This document shows, piece after piece, positions 1 to 10,160 of a stretch of 64,000 nt of DNA. The translations under genes were made by a program, and so were the position numbers. Position 1 is the first letter of the stretch, and each line of letters opens with the position of its first letter. The stretch comes from Histomonas meleagridis. Lineage: Eukaryota > Parabasalia > Tritrichomonadida > Dientamoebidae. Location of the stretch: the NCBI GenBank assembly GCA_020186115.1, contig WSYJ01000036.1, positions 186,001-250,000 on the forward strand. Direction: 5' to 3'. The notes beneath the pieces are model-generated. The model worked only from the letters and a program-made list of their open reading frames with translations, was not told the origin of the DNA and searched no databases.

Positions 1-410
1 TGTGCTGATTTCAAAAATATTTTATTTGGATTTTTCCTTTTTTTAGAATTCTAAAAAAACGTGTGTAAATAACTTTTCGATAATTTATGCGAAAATGAAT
101 CAAATTATAATGTTAATATTAAAAATATTAAATTTTTGTAATTAATGTTTATTTTAATAATATATTATTCCTATAAAAGGAATTTATTAAAGTTATTTGA
201 AACACCTCTTATAATTGCATCAAAAAATAGGAATACTGAAGTTGTTAAATTACTTCTTGAACGAAATGATATTGATGTTAATGCGCAAAATAGGAAGGCA
301 AAACAGCAATTTTTGTTGCATCCATATAGAATAATAAAGAAATAGTTGAATTACTTAAAAGGAAAGAAGGAATTAAATATGAAGAAAGTCATTTGAAGTA
401 AGCATTTCAG
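1..410 (+). pseudogene. 3' end of an ankyrin-repeat array
   Basis: This is the end of an ankyrin gene whose 5' part lies outside the window. From about 199 a unit reads ETPLIIASKNRNTEVVKLLLE and on to DVNAQN. It is preceded by an AT-rich spacer of the kind seen in the other arrays. A second unit (TAIFVAS, then EIVELLKRKEGIKYE) follows from about 300 in another frame, and an in-frame stop lies inside it. The anchor base of the two units is at 206 and 307, only 101 bases apart, so the usual spacer is missing here. The family is clear. Whether the locus is expressed is not. Confidence 0.6.
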
Positions 411-808
411 AGGCCGAGTGAAAATAAATCTTCGCTTCGATCCTTATTGATATTAGCTGCACAACTTGATAAAAATAGTGGTAAAGGAATAAATTTATTA
501 CGAAATTTCTCCAACAGCAACAAATAGAAAACACAAAGTAAATGTTTAATAGAAAAGCAAACACAAATCTAGATAATAAACATAAAAATAAACAAGAATT
601 TCATATTTATTTAAATTTTTTATTTTAATTTTGTTTGTTTAAAAAAAATTGTAAGGGTCTTTGGAGAAGGGGAAAATTTGGAAATTTCTAACTTATGATA
701 TTCTCCAACAATTATGAATTTGATCTTTATATTTTTTGATTTCTTGTTCTATTGCATTTGAAACGAACGTTAATTCTCTTGGAAATTTTTTTAAAAAGAA
801 AAAAAAAA
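411..808. other. Intergenic, no gene seen
   Basis: AT-rich sequence with no reading frame I can support on either strand. A short minus-strand open stretch near 373-564 has no recognisable content. Confidence 0.6.
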
Positions 809-1690
809 ATGAATTCTTCTTATGAAAGAATGCAATATAGAATATATGATTCTCTTCAATTTATATGTAACCGTGAAATTAATCTTCGTGATGATGAGAT
901 AGCAAGACTTAAAGAAGAACTAACAAAATTAAAATCAGAAATTGAAACTTATGATGAAAATTTACTGATGAAAGAGTTATATACAAAAAGAGCTAAACAA
1001 TTTAAAAAACAAACTTATAAGTTTAAAAAATAATCATCAAATTCAAGTTTCTCAACTTTCAATAGAACATCAAAACCAACTTCAAAAATTGTCACAATTA
1101 CAACAAGAACATATTAATCAAAGTTCCAAATCAGAAACATTTTACCGAATCATTTTCAAATTTAATATCCAATTCATCTTCTGAAGAAAATGAACTCCAA
1201 AACAAAATTACTGAACTAAAGAGATCCATACAAATTGAGAAATCAAAAATACGTCAATTAACATCAATGGTCAAGCAATCAGTAAACCCTATACAATCAA
1301 TTCATAACACCTGAACTCCTTATGAGTATTTTCCAAAAGATCAAAAATTATATATTGTTAAATCACTTCAATCTCAAAACAAAGCGTTAAAACGTGAAAT
1401 ATGTCGACTTGACTCAATGATATATGGAAGACATGGAAAATACCAAAAATGGAAAAACATTTAATTGAAATGAAATCATTAAATTAAAACAAAGGAAAGA
1501 ACACAAGGCATAACAAAGCTCAAGAAAGAAATTGTAATTAAATTATTAAAAGAACAATATAATACATCCGAAAATCCGAAACTTGAATTAGACGAATCAT
1601 TGATATGCCAATTTTGTAGATCTTTAAGCGATGTCATTCATCTGAAGTACATAAGATTCGAAGATATCTAGAAACTTCTTCATAAGAAAT
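809..1690 (+). pseudogene. Decayed coiled-coil protein gene
   Basis: An ATG at 809 opens a 74-codon frame, MNSSYERMQYRIYDSLQF and onward, rich in Lys, Glu and Leu with heptad spacing. It stops at 1033. The same kind of sequence continues after a frame change, with SQLSIEHQNQLQKLSQLQQE, then ENELQNKITELKRSIQIEKS, then SLQSQNKALKREICRLDSM, each in a different frame and separated by stops. This is what a long coiled-coil gene looks like after several indels. The 3' limit is uncertain. No specific family is recognised; long coiled-coil proteins are common in trichomonads. Confidence 0.6.
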
Positions 1691-1797
1691 TATATCATTG
1701 AACCCTCGTTTGAAAAATGTAATGATTTCTTTTTGTTTACGAAAAGAACATAGGTAAAAAAAATACTAAAAGAAATCCAAAAGCCAAATTTTTGAAA

Positions 1798-1869
1798 TTC
1801 ACCGTGGAACAATGGTAGTTCGTGAGATCCATTATCTCAAAGTTGGAAGTTCGATTCTTCCCGGTGATA
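1798..1869 (+). tRNA. tRNA-like gene, apparent anticodon CAT (Met)
   Basis: It folds as a cloverleaf: acceptor TTCACCG/CGGTGAT (first pair T.T mismatched), D stem GAAC/GTTC with a 7-base loop AATGGTA, anticodon stem TGAGA/TCTCA with loop TCCATTA, a 5-base variable loop, and T stem GGAAG/CTTCC with loop TTCGATT. A run of eight T follows at once, as expected for RNA polymerase III termination. The loop places CAT at positions 34-36, but position 33 is C instead of the near-universal T, and the T loop is of elongator type. It may be an unusual elongator tRNA-Met or a tRNA pseudogene. Confidence 0.55.
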
Positions 1870-1870
1870 C

Positions 1871-1878
1871 TTTTTTTT
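1871..1878 (+). terminator. Pol III T-run terminator
   Basis: Eight consecutive T residues directly downstream of the tRNA-like gene. Confidence 0.6.
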
Positions 1879-1879
1879 C

Positions 1880-2420
1880 GTAAAAATTAAACGTGCACTT
1901 TTTTACAAAAATATTTTAAAAAGAATTTAAAATGATCTTTAAATCAATTTAAATCTATGAAATCAGTGATTGCAACCAAGGTTTTTTTTGTTAAAATTTA
2001 TTAGAAAATTTACATAAATAATTTAAAATTCAAGATATAAATTTCAAATTAATGCTGACGTATTTATAATTTCATCAACAATTGTCATTCCTTTTTCCTA
2101 TAAAAATTTTATTTACATTAAGATGGAATTTAATTACAGTTTCATTTCCTGATAAATGATTTTGTTCACAAACAACTATTTATGAGATGACCAAAGCATT
2201 ATTTAGAACACTGTCAGCTCTATTTTAATAAAGCTAAAAAATTAATGACAAAAAATTCCATAGCATTTGCATATCATCTCTGTAATCATAAATACAAATG
2301 AATAGAAGTAAATAAAATCTACAAAATGATTTACTAAACAACATATATCATAGTTATCATGGTTTTAATTCATCACAAATCCATTTAATAAAAAGAAAAT
2401 ATATTGAAATATCAAATTTT
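1880..2420. other. Intergenic, nothing recognised
   Basis: AT-rich spacer with stops in all frames. No repeat or RNA gene was seen. Confidence 0.6.
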
Positions 2421-2690
2421 TTAACAATTTTCAACTTTTTGTTTCCTTTCTTTCCTTTTATTTTTCTCTTTGCTGCTAACATACCATTTCACAACAAGGA
2501 ATTTCCCTTCAACAAACTTGCCGTGCATTAATTGCTGCAACTGCGCTTTTGTGGTCCGCCATATTGCAAAGTCCGGCTCCAAACTTCAAGAGGAGGGGAA
2601 ATTTAACAGTACCAAATTGTGAGAACATATTGCCAAGATCTTCATTTGATACTTGATGGATTCAGCTAAATGGATGAATTTTTAAACGGT
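2421..2690 (-). pseudogene. RRM-domain RNA-binding protein relic
   Basis: On the minus strand, after a TGA at the left edge of the homology, one frame reads VSNEDLGNMFSQFGTVKFPL, then FGAGLCNMADHKSAVAAINA. This matches the RNP2/helix and RNP1/helix-2 pattern of an RNA recognition motif. The end of the domain, GKFVEGKFLVVKWYVSSKEK with a lysine-rich tail and its own TAA at 2421, lies in another frame. At least one nonsense change and one frameshift therefore separate it from an intact gene. The 5' end is not preserved. The RRM identification is from motif pattern only. Confidence 0.6.
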
Positions 2691-2744
2691 CTCTGTGCAC
2701 TTAGTATAATGTAATGAAAATCATTTAAGAATCCAAATGAACTT

Positions 2745-2822
2745 TCTGGAAAAAAAAATTAAATTAATAGATTATGCAGCATTTTTCGCTCAATTCAAAG
2801 TTTTAAATATTTATTACTAAAT
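2745..2822 (+). pseudogene. Small DUF3447 fragment
   Basis: The stretch reads KLIDYAAFFAQFKVLNIYY, which matches the conserved DUF3447 segment NVTLIDYAAFFGSIKCFKYL found in the other loci of this window, with one frame change at its end. It is an isolated relic of about 25 codons. Confidence 0.6.
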
Positions 2823-2987
2823 CATACCGATGAAAAAACCTGTACAGGTAAGTCCGAATCAAATTTAAAACTTTTGGTATTATATAAAGAATACACAAAC
2901 ATTATCAGATCTAAAGTTACAAGAATGAAATAAATTCTATTATTTTATATTAATGCAAATATGGATTAGATGATAGATAATTTTTAT

Positions 2988-4454
2988 TTATATTTCTTCG
3001 CTTGAATCCGATTTTCCTTCGTCTTCCTCCTCATTATTATTATTCTCATTTTCTTCTTCTTCATTTTCGTTATTATTTCCATGTCTTTTCATTAATTCCT
3101 CTTTGATTTCGTCGAACTTTTCTCTATTAATTTTTCCCAAAAATGCGAAAATCATTGAGCACAAAAAGAAAATTCCTGGTACAACACCAATCACAACTCG
3201 TATAGCCATCAATGCCTTATCCGGTTGTTTTATAACACTTCCATCAGTTGATTCCACATAACCAAATGCGCCTAAAATCGCCGAAACTATTGCCATTACA
3301 ATTCCGGATGAAATTTTATATAAGCATTGGAATATGCCATATATTACACCTTCTCTTCTTACACCATATTTATATTCATCGATTTCGACTACATCTGGAA
3401 TCGAAGCATAAGGTATAATTTGTATTGCAGAAAGTCCTAAACCTGCAAGAACTACTAAAATTACAGTGGTTGCTATGTTATTCTTCGGAACAACCATTGC
3501 AAAGATTAATATAACAAACATATAAATAGATGCTACTGCATATACACATGTTTTGTTAAATCGCTCACTAATACATACCCAAAACATAGCAGAAAGAATC
3601 GCACAGACTAATGGAATGGCAACAAAGACCATGGCCATTATGCCACCTGCAAACCCGAGTGAGTCATTGATGAAGAACATGAACGTCCCCATGATCACAT
3701 CGAATCCAACCATACTTAGTAAATAATTCAATAGGATATTCCGGAACTCGCGAAGACTAAAAAGTTCTTTGATCGTTAGACAAAAGCTTTTGAAGTTTTC
3801 GGGTGCCGTTTCTGTACGTTCTTTAACAACATAACCACATAAAAAAATTACAATACATGCAACAACTGAAAATAACCCACTCGTTAATAAATAGGCTTTA
3901 GACTGTGTGCCAAAAACAGGATAAAATAAACTTTCTTTTCCATCAGCTAATAAGGCAAATAATGCAGCGCCACAAATAATTCCAATATTTGCAAGGGCAA
4001 TTCTAATACCATTAATACTTGTTCGTTCGTCATAATCTTTAGTCATGTTTGCTGTTAATGTGTTGTAAGGAATATAAACAACATTTAATGCTGTATTAAA
4101 TAACATGTAAAAAATTACGTAATATACAACTCTTGCGCCTTCTGAACCGCCGGGGAAAATCCAAATTAAAATAAATGCAATTCCTACTGGTAAAGCTCCA
4201 AATAATAAATAAACTCTTTTTTTTCCCCATCTTGAATGAGTCTTATCAACAATTACACCCATCAAATAATTTGAAATACCATCCCAAACTTTACCAATAA
4301 TTGTAACAACTGAGGCTAAATAAGACCTTAATCCACCAACATTGATTAAATAATATAAGAAATAAAATGAAATCGCACTTAACAAAATATTAACAGCTAA
4401 GTCGCCACATCCATATAAAATTTTTTCTTTTGCTGGTAATTTTTCTCGAACCAT
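2988..4454 (-). CDS. GPH-type sugar:cation symporter (MFS)
   Basis: A 488-residue multi-pass membrane transporter of the glycoside-pentoside-hexuronide:cation symporter branch of the major facilitator superfamily (MelB-like, MFS_2). The family signature is clear: EKILYGCGDLAVN near the start, then KVWDGISNYLMGVIVDKTHS RWGKKR in the loop after helix 2 (WDG, MG..VD.T..RWGKKR). About twelve hydrophobic helices follow. The cytosolic C-terminus is a low-complexity tail of Glu, Asn and Asp, which is unusual. The frame runs further upstream but its first codon is GTG; the first ATG is at 4454 and gives a normal N-terminus. It probably imports a sugar or sugar-like substrate across the plasma membrane; the substrate cannot be read from sequence. 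Confidence 0.85.
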   Translation of the reverse strand: MVREKLPAKEKILYGCGDLAVNILLSAISFYFLYYLINVGGLRSYLASVVTIIGKVWDGISNYLMGVIVDKTHSRWGKKRVYLLFGALPVGIAFILIWIFPGGSEGARVVYYVIFYMLFNTALNVVYIPYNTLTANMTKDYDERTSINGIRIALANIGIICGAALFALLADGKESLFYPVFGTQSKAYLLTSGLFSVVACIVIFLCGYVVKERTETAPENFKSFCLTIKELFSLREFRNILLNYLLSMVGFDVIMGTFMFFINDSLGFAGGIMAMVFVAIPLVCAILSAMFWVCISERFNKTCVYAVASIYMFVILIFAMVVPKNNIATTVILVVLAGLGLSAIQIIPYASIPDVVEIDEYKYGVRREGVIYGIFQCLYKISSGIVMAIVSAILGAFGYVESTDGSVIKQPDKALMAIRVVIGVVPGIFFLCSMIFAFLGKINREKFDEIKEELMKRHGNNNENEEEENENNNNEEEDEGKSDSSEEI

Positions 4455-4769
4455 GAATTCGACTGAGCGCACATTGGCTTCAAACCACTTTTTGATAATT
4501 TATGCACACAAACTTTGAATGCTCATCTGCAATTTTTTCAATGTAACCGCTTCACCGTTAGGTAAACCAGAAGCGATTACATTGAAAAAGATGAGCACTC
4601 AAATTTTTAGCAACAACTGGCTGATCAATAAAAAATAACTTTATATCTGATTGAACAAAAAATAATTGAATTATTTCAAATAAAAAACCTCTATATTTTG
4701 TAAATTATAATACAGGAAAAACAAATAATATGGAATATGATATGGATGATTTTGATGACAAATATATAA

Positions 4770-5559
4770 AAATATTTTGGGAATTTCTAGAAATATTAAA
4801 AAAAGAATGATTGGGAACTTCATAAGAAATTAATTAAAGGAGGAGTTAATCCAAATGAAATTGAATGATCTAAAATAATTTAAAATGATGAAATCTAAAA
4901 ACTTCAAGAAATTCATCACAAACGAATTTTGATTTTAATCAAACAATTAAACCATCACTTTATGAAAGATGTGATTTTATTAATAAAAAAAATGTTACAT
5001 TAATTGATTATGCAGCATTTTTTTCTTCTGTTAAATGTTTTAAATATTTACTTATGAATGGTTCTAAAATAGAAAATGCAGGTAAATATGCAATTGCAGG
5101 TGGAAATGAAAAATCATTTATTTATGTTAACAAAATCATTCATCATTTAAAGATGCATATGAAGTTGCAATTGAATATCATCGAAATAATCTTTTCCATT
5201 ATCTATATGAAAATAAAATTATTGAAATCAATAGTTTAGATGAATTAGAAAAAGTTTGTGTTCATATCATAACTATGAAACTTTATCATTTTTATTAGAA
5301 AATGGAATGAAATAAATGATGCAATTATATATGAATGTGCAAAAATTCGAAATATATTTCTACTCAATTATTTACTTATAGGAAAAAAATTCCAAAATTT
5401 TTATTACATTATGCAATTGAATCTGGAAACTCTGATCTTGTTAATTTCATTTATTTAAAAACTAATCTAAATGAGAAAGGTGTTAACTTATTTTGTATTC
5501 TGTTTATTTTAATTTTATTTTTATTTGACCGGTCGTCAACATCCCTTGTTAAACAATAA
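4770..5559 (+). pseudogene. Decayed DUF3447/ankyrin gene
   Basis: The order of conserved segments is that of the intact DUF3447 genes at 19.9, 45.8 and 49.3 kb: DWELHKKLIKGGVNPNEIE, then KLQEIHHKRILILIKQ in a shifted frame, PSLYERCDFINKKNVTLIDY, AAFFSSVKCFKYLLMNGSKI, NAGKYAIAGGNE, then ankyrin-like LLHYAIESGNSDLVNFIYLK near 5400. Several frameshifts and stops break it, and the N-terminal part is missing. Clearly a pseudogene. Confidence 0.8.
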
Positions 5560-5667
5560 ACAATTTCAAAATATAACATGATACAAAGCACACTGTTGAA
5601 CACAAACACGAGGGAACTTATTATTTAAATATGAAACAAAGTAATGTAATTCAATTGAATTCAATCT

Positions 5668-6855
5668 TTACTGAATTGCCTTTGCAATAGCATCAGCAAC
5701 GAATTCAATATTTTCACTATTAAGAGCTGGGATTGTGACTCTTCCACTGTTAGGGATGAATACTCCCTCATTTGCTAATTTACCAACCTGTTCTGGTGTA
5801 AGGAATGTGAATGCGAACATTCCATGTTGCTCACAGATAAACTTCCAGTCCTTGCCAGTCTTTTCTTCAAGGAGTTGACAAAGTTTTTTCCTGAGTTCAA
5901 TTACTCTCATTGAAATTTCATGGAGTTCTTCAAGCCATTCCTTATGGAGTTCTGGGTTAGAGAGAACCTCGTGAGCAATATAAGCTCCGTTCTCTGGTGG
6001 AACGCTCCATGACATTCTGCCAATACGAGCAAGTTGACCTGAGACTGCTGCTGCTTCTTCTTTGGTGGAGCATACAGCATGGCAACAGCCAATACGTTCA
6101 CCGTAAAGACCCATGCATTTTGAAAATGAAAATGCAACAAAGAATTGTCTTCCCATTTTGGCATATTCACGAACTATTTGGCAGTCAGTTTCAGCATCGC
6201 CGCTTGCAAATCCCATGTAAGCAAAATCGAAGAGGATTATATGATGTTTCTCATTGACAATATCAAAGATTTGATGCCATTCAGATGTTGTAGGATCAGT
6301 ACCTGTTGGATTGTTGGCAACAACTTGAAGAACAACAAGACAGCCTTCAGGGAACTCACGAAGTGATTGAACAATACCTTCAATATCAAGACGATTGCCC
6401 TTAAGCCATGGGAAGAAACCAAGCTCATGTCCGAATTCACCGAAGATTTGCTTGTAGTTTGGCCAGGATGGATTTGCAAGAAGAACTTTAGGAATATTAA
6501 GATGCATCTTGCAGAATTTGGAAGTAAGGAAAAGAGCGCCAGTACCTGCACAGCTTTGAACTGATGCAATTTGTGGACCATACTTGGATAAAACTTCTTC
6601 TCCCCATAATACCTTTCGAGCTTCTTCAACAAAAGGTGCATAGCCTTTCATTGGAAGATAGTCTTTGCTGTACTTGTGAAGAATTATGTCTTCTGCCTTT
6701 GCTACTGCTGGGAATGTATATGGCTTTCCTTCTTCAGTTCTATAGACACCGACTGTAAGAGAGTACTTTCTAGTAAGAGGCGAAGCATTAAACTTCTCAC
6801 TAACACCAAAAATTGGATCTGGTGGTGGAGCTTGAACACTTCCAAAAACACTCAT
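5668..6855 (-). CDS. Aspartate aminotransferase (class I PLP enzyme)
   Basis: A 395-residue enzyme that moves the amino group between aspartate and 2-oxoglutarate, linking amino-acid and oxaloacetate metabolism. Family features are all present: APPDPIFGVSEKFNA at the N-terminus, LTVGVYRTEEGKPY, the GTGALF segment, the NPTGTDPT substrate/PLP motif, the DFAYMGFASGD aspartate that binds the pyridine nitrogen, and the PLP-binding lysine in FSFSKCMGLYGERIG. Length is close to the family norm of about 400. There is no targeting extension, so it is likely cytosolic. An initiator-like TCATTT lies just before the ATG and supports this start. Confidence 0.95.
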   Translation of the reverse strand: MSVFGSVQAPPPDPIFGVSEKFNASPLTRKYSLTVGVYRTEEGKPYTFPAVAKAEDIILHKYSKDYLPMKGYAPFVEEARKVLWGEEVLSKYGPQIASVQSCAGTGALFLTSKFCKMHLNIPKVLLANPSWPNYKQIFGEFGHELGFFPWLKGNRLDIEGIVQSLREFPEGCLVVLQVVANNPTGTDPTTSEWHQIFDIVNEKHHIILFDFAYMGFASGDAETDCQIVREYAKMGRQFFVAFSFSKCMGLYGERIGCCHAVCSTKEEAAAVSGQLARIGRMSWSVPPENGAYIAHEVLSNPELHKEWLEELHEISMRVIELRKKLCQLLEEKTGKDWKFICEQHGMFAFTFLTPEQVGKLANEGVFIPNSGRVTIPALNSENIEFVADAIAKAIQ

Positions 6856-6863
6856 TAAAATGA
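6856..6863 (-). promoter_or_regulatory. Initiator-like element of the aminotransferase gene
   Basis: Read on the minus strand, TCATTTTA lies immediately before the ATG, with the putative +1 A at 6861. This fits the trichomonad Inr pattern TCA+1YTW and implies a leader of under ten bases. AACGAT, resembling a Myb-type recognition site known from T. vaginalis promoters, lies directly upstream. Confidence 0.55.
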
Positions 6864-7381
6864 CATCGTTTCACTTTTTAAAATTTGAAAGCAAAATGAT
6901 TGAAAACCGTCGGAAATGGACAAACGATGAAAGAACAATGATGGAAAATTCAATGATTTACTTGGTCGAAGCATAGAATTTCTTTCAAATCCCCCACAAC
7001 AATAAAAAATTTGTAACCTCGAAAAAGTTTTTTTAAAATCGGCATTTTATCCTCTTTTTTCTTTTGTAGAAACGATCTTAAATGATTGTTTTACTATAAA
7101 AATAATAATTCCTTTATGTTTTAAAAAAATCATGAGATATGAATTTAGATCTATTTCTTTATTTGAAGTTTGATTTTATCAAACATCTCATGATGTACTT
7201 TAAGCACTATAAAAAGCATCAATTTACTCACACAATAAAATTTTTAAAACATTCGAAAATACTTTAAAAAACCGTAAATAGTTCTGAGGAAAAAATGACA
7301 ATTTACTTTCATTGAATATTTTATGCCACTTAATAAGGTTCTGTGCAAACAAAGTCTGTCAAATGCTTTGACTTACTTTGT
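6864..7381. other. Divergent intergenic region
   Basis: About 500 AT-rich bases between the divergent aminotransferase and LSm1-like genes. Apart from the elements at each end, nothing stands out. Confidence 0.5.
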
Positions 7382-7387
7382 TCATTA
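7382..7387 (+). promoter_or_regulatory. Initiator-like element of the LSm1-like gene
   Basis: TCATTA, with the putative +1 A at 7384, lies 11 bases before the ATG at 7395. It matches the TCA+1YTW trichomonad Inr and indicates that the upstream in-frame ATG at 7323 is not the start. Confidence 0.6.
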
Positions 7388-7394
7388 CATTTTA

Positions 7395-7754
7395 ATGGCT
7401 GATCCTAAAAAAAAAGAAACTGCACTTATGTTCCAAGCACTGAGAACAAAGTTTAAGGATAACATCAATCCAGAAGAATATCCTGGCACAATGTCTCTCG
7501 TGTACGAACTTGATTCTCCAGTATATCTTTTGACAACTGATAACGAACCTTTTGTTGGTGAATTAAATTCATTCGATGCATTTGGTGGCGTTGTACTATC
7601 AAAAGTGAAATCAGTTATTGGAAATATGACATATGGAACATGTTATTTTCGTTCCGAACAGATTCTATTTATTGGCCATATTAACAAAGATATGGAAGCA
7701 GAGCTGATCCAAAAATATGATACAATGGACATTAGTCCTATTTCTCCACAATAA
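7395..7754 (+). CDS. LSm1-like Sm-fold protein
   Basis: A 119-residue Sm-like protein. After MADPKKKE comes the Sm1 motif (PGTMSLVYELDSPVYLLTTD, then EPFVGELNSFDAFGGVVLSK) and the Sm2-type strand (YFRSEQILFIGHINKD). The PGT.SL..EL opening, the GEL.SFD.F..VVL core and the extension after Sm2 are most like LSm1, the subunit that marks the cytoplasmic LSm1-7 ring acting in mRNA decapping and decay. The frame starts 24 codons earlier, but an initiator element lies between the two ATGs, so Met25 is taken as the start. The alternative is another LSm paralogue. Confidence 0.8.
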   Translation: MADPKKKETALMFQALRTKFKDNINPEEYPGTMSLVYELDSPVYLLTTDNEPFVGELNSFDAFGGVVLSKVKSVIGNMTYGTCYFRSEQILFIGHINKDMEAELIQKYDTMDISPISPQ

Positions 7755-8150
7755 ATTGTCTTTTGTGAATATATATTAATGATCTTTAATATTGCTGGTA
7801 ATTAAAAATCTCATGAAATTCATTTATATAAATTATACTGTTTTTAATTATTTTAACAAAAAGAAATTTGTAAATTGGTGTACACGCTTTTAATTTATAA
7901 GAAATTCTCCAGTTTCATTATAAATTGCACCTAATGAACTAATTACGAATATATGAAATTCGTCATCTATGGAGGAAAAGAGGGGTTTCTTGATTGACTG
8001 TCTCATAGATATATCTGATATTCAGAAAATCTTAAAGTTTCTCTACCAAAATTTATTGGTGCATTGCCTGTGCTTTGATCTATACTGCGTTCCATTTGCA
8101 GCTCTCGAACTCTTCGAGAAAAAAAAATTTGCGTCGATGAGCAAAAAAAT
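7755..8150. other. Intergenic, no gene seen
   Basis: AT-rich 3' flank of the LSm1-like gene. A short imperfect palindrome (TCTCGAACTCTTCGAGA) near 8101-8118 is the only local structure noted. Confidence 0.5.
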
Positions 8151-8222
8151 TGGAAGTATGGGGGATTGAACCCCAGGCCTCCACTATGCTAAAGTGGCGC
8201 TCTCCCACTGAGCTATACTCCC
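8151..8222 (-). tRNA. tRNA-Ala (AGC), copy 1
   Basis: Complete cloverleaf on the minus strand: acceptor GGGAGTA/TACTTCC with one G.T pair, D stem GCTC/GAGC, anticodon stem CCACT/AGTGG with loop TTAGCAT (anticodon AGC), T stem TGGGG/CCCCA with loop TTCAATC, discriminator A. No intron and no encoded CCA. A run of seven T follows its 3' end. It is identical over all 72 bases to the copy at 10161. Confidence 0.97.
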
Positions 8223-8357
8223 TTCGATATTTTTTTTATGATAATAAATTTGATATTAATTTTTTCAAATGATTTGATTTAAAAATTTACATTGTATTAT
8301 TTTTACAAAAAATACCTAAAGAAAATGATTTTTAAATTAAATATAAAAGTAAATTTT

Positions 8358-9915
8358 TTATATTTGATCCATTTCCAACAAACTTGGAACCAGTGCCGGA
8401 TCATTTATGTAATTATATACAAAATCATCAGCTTTAAATGGGAATATAAAATCAGATTTCATGCAGCTGTACAAGTTCCATTTTTTCCATTTATTTCTCA
8501 TAAACACTGCGATTATTATCACTGAATCTTTTTCAGGTGGCGTACAATTGAACAGTTCGAATTGATCTATTTCATCCAAAATTTTTAAAGATAAACCACG
8601 CACGCATCCAAGCAAATGTATGGAATTATTACTTATATATGTTTTAGCAAATATTGGGATTACATCAACATTATCTGGTATATTTTCCAAATCGAATGAA
8701 ATCTTTTGATTACCGAATCCAGAATAACCAGTAAAAACAATTGATTTATTTTGATTTTTCTTATGATCTTGAGAAACGTAATCATTAAAATAAAATTTTC
8801 CATCTTCTTGATGATATAATGTACAACACAAAAAAGCCGTGAATTTTTCGTAAAACAACTCCAATTTTTTTCGGTACATCAATATGATGAATTTTACATG
8901 CTTTAAATAAAGTAATTGGATTGTTGGCTGAAAGTTCTATTCGTAACGAATGTCGTGTATTAGATGAATAATATGTACAAACTTGATGAAGAAGTTGTTC
9001 AATGTTTTGTGATGGTTGAAAATCGATTTATTCAAATTGCCTTATCTTATTTAAATAATGGATACAAAGCGGGAAAATTCGATGTTGATTTGCATCGACA
9101 TGCATTGTTGAAGTGTTTATGAGTTTATATAGTTCGGGATTTTTAAGTTTCCTACATAAATTATCATCGCGTCTTTCATGTGGCGCTCCAAGAAGATTAA
9201 GTGTAACTTCCCCAGTATAATTTTGAGTTGTCGCAACAAAAAATATAATAAAATCATTTGTGTAATTATGTGTTCCGAATTTCTTTGTATCGAGGTAAAA
9301 AACATCTGTTAAACCGGTGGGGCCAATATGCATATGTTGTCTGGATTTAGATGACATATAAAATCCTCTGCCTTTTGACAATGAATAACACGTGGTAGAA
9401 CTTGAAAATTCTAAAGCATATGCATCAAGAAAAATGGAAGGATTGGTTGGATTAGATGGTGAATATGTAATATATGCATATATGTTTCTGTAGTTATTAT
9501 AATTTAGATCAATAGGGAAGTTTGTGGTTGGAGGACAATATTTGATCGTAATTGTAGGTGGTCCTTTAGTTGCTTTGGAAACTTCTATCGGCAATGTGAA
9601 AACCTTATTACAACATTCAGGAGTAATTTTAATCTTGGCATAACCAAGATAATCATCAAATAGTGTATCATGATCATAAAGTTTGAATCCTAAATAACTG
9701 GCTAAAACAAAAGGTATTCGAAAGGGATTGGAAAAGTTTGCATCCCAAACTGGATCTAAGGTTTTTTTTATAATTTGAGTTTTGCCCAAATTTGTCATGC
9801 GACCTAAGATGAAGGTCCATGTTTCATCAAACCATACCTCTGCATATGGATCAGAGAATCCATTTCGATCAGCACTTGGAAGATTGCATGCAGAAGAAAC
9901 ATAAACTTCAATCAT
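8358..9915 (-). pseudogene. C2-domain protein gene, broken by a stop and a frameshift
   Basis: The first part, 9915 to 9028, encodes 295 residues. An N-terminal C2 domain has both calcium-loop signatures (LPSADRNGFSDPYAEVWF and KLYDHDTLFDDYLGYAKI), so it should bind phospholipid in a calcium-dependent way. It is followed by a beta-rich region of unknown fold. An in-frame TAA then occurs, yet the frame stays open and protein-like beyond it (PSQNIEQLLHQVCTYYSS, then RIELSANNPITLFKACKI). After a frame change near 8882 it continues to 8358 (YRKKLELFYEKFTAFLC, then SIVFTGYSGFGNQKISFDLE). I read this as one gene of about 510 codons with two lesions. The alternative is a shorter functional C2 protein ending at 9028. 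Sequencing error cannot be excluded. Confidence 0.7.
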
Positions 9916-10160
9916 TTGACACTACTCAAAATTTACCATTGAATTCAAAATTTGAAAGATTTTCCCCACTTTTATTTCATTTTTGAATATTCATGTCATA
10001 AACTCATTTTTGTGCAAAAATGGAAATTGAGTAAAAAGGGGTAAATTCCGAATAAGGATAGGTCGAACAGAACATTATTATCTCCAAGTAAAGGCAAAAT
10101 AAACCTTAATTTATCTATATTAATATTTTTAATGAATTGAATCAATAAATTTAAAAAAAT

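Noticed and set aside
752-808. Upstream extension of the coiled-coil frame
   Set aside because: Its first codon is TTG; the ATG at 809 follows a long A run and begins protein-like sequence.
5907-6758. Several open frames on both strands inside the aminotransferase gene
   Set aside because: They overlap a well-supported enzyme and have no protein-like features of their own.
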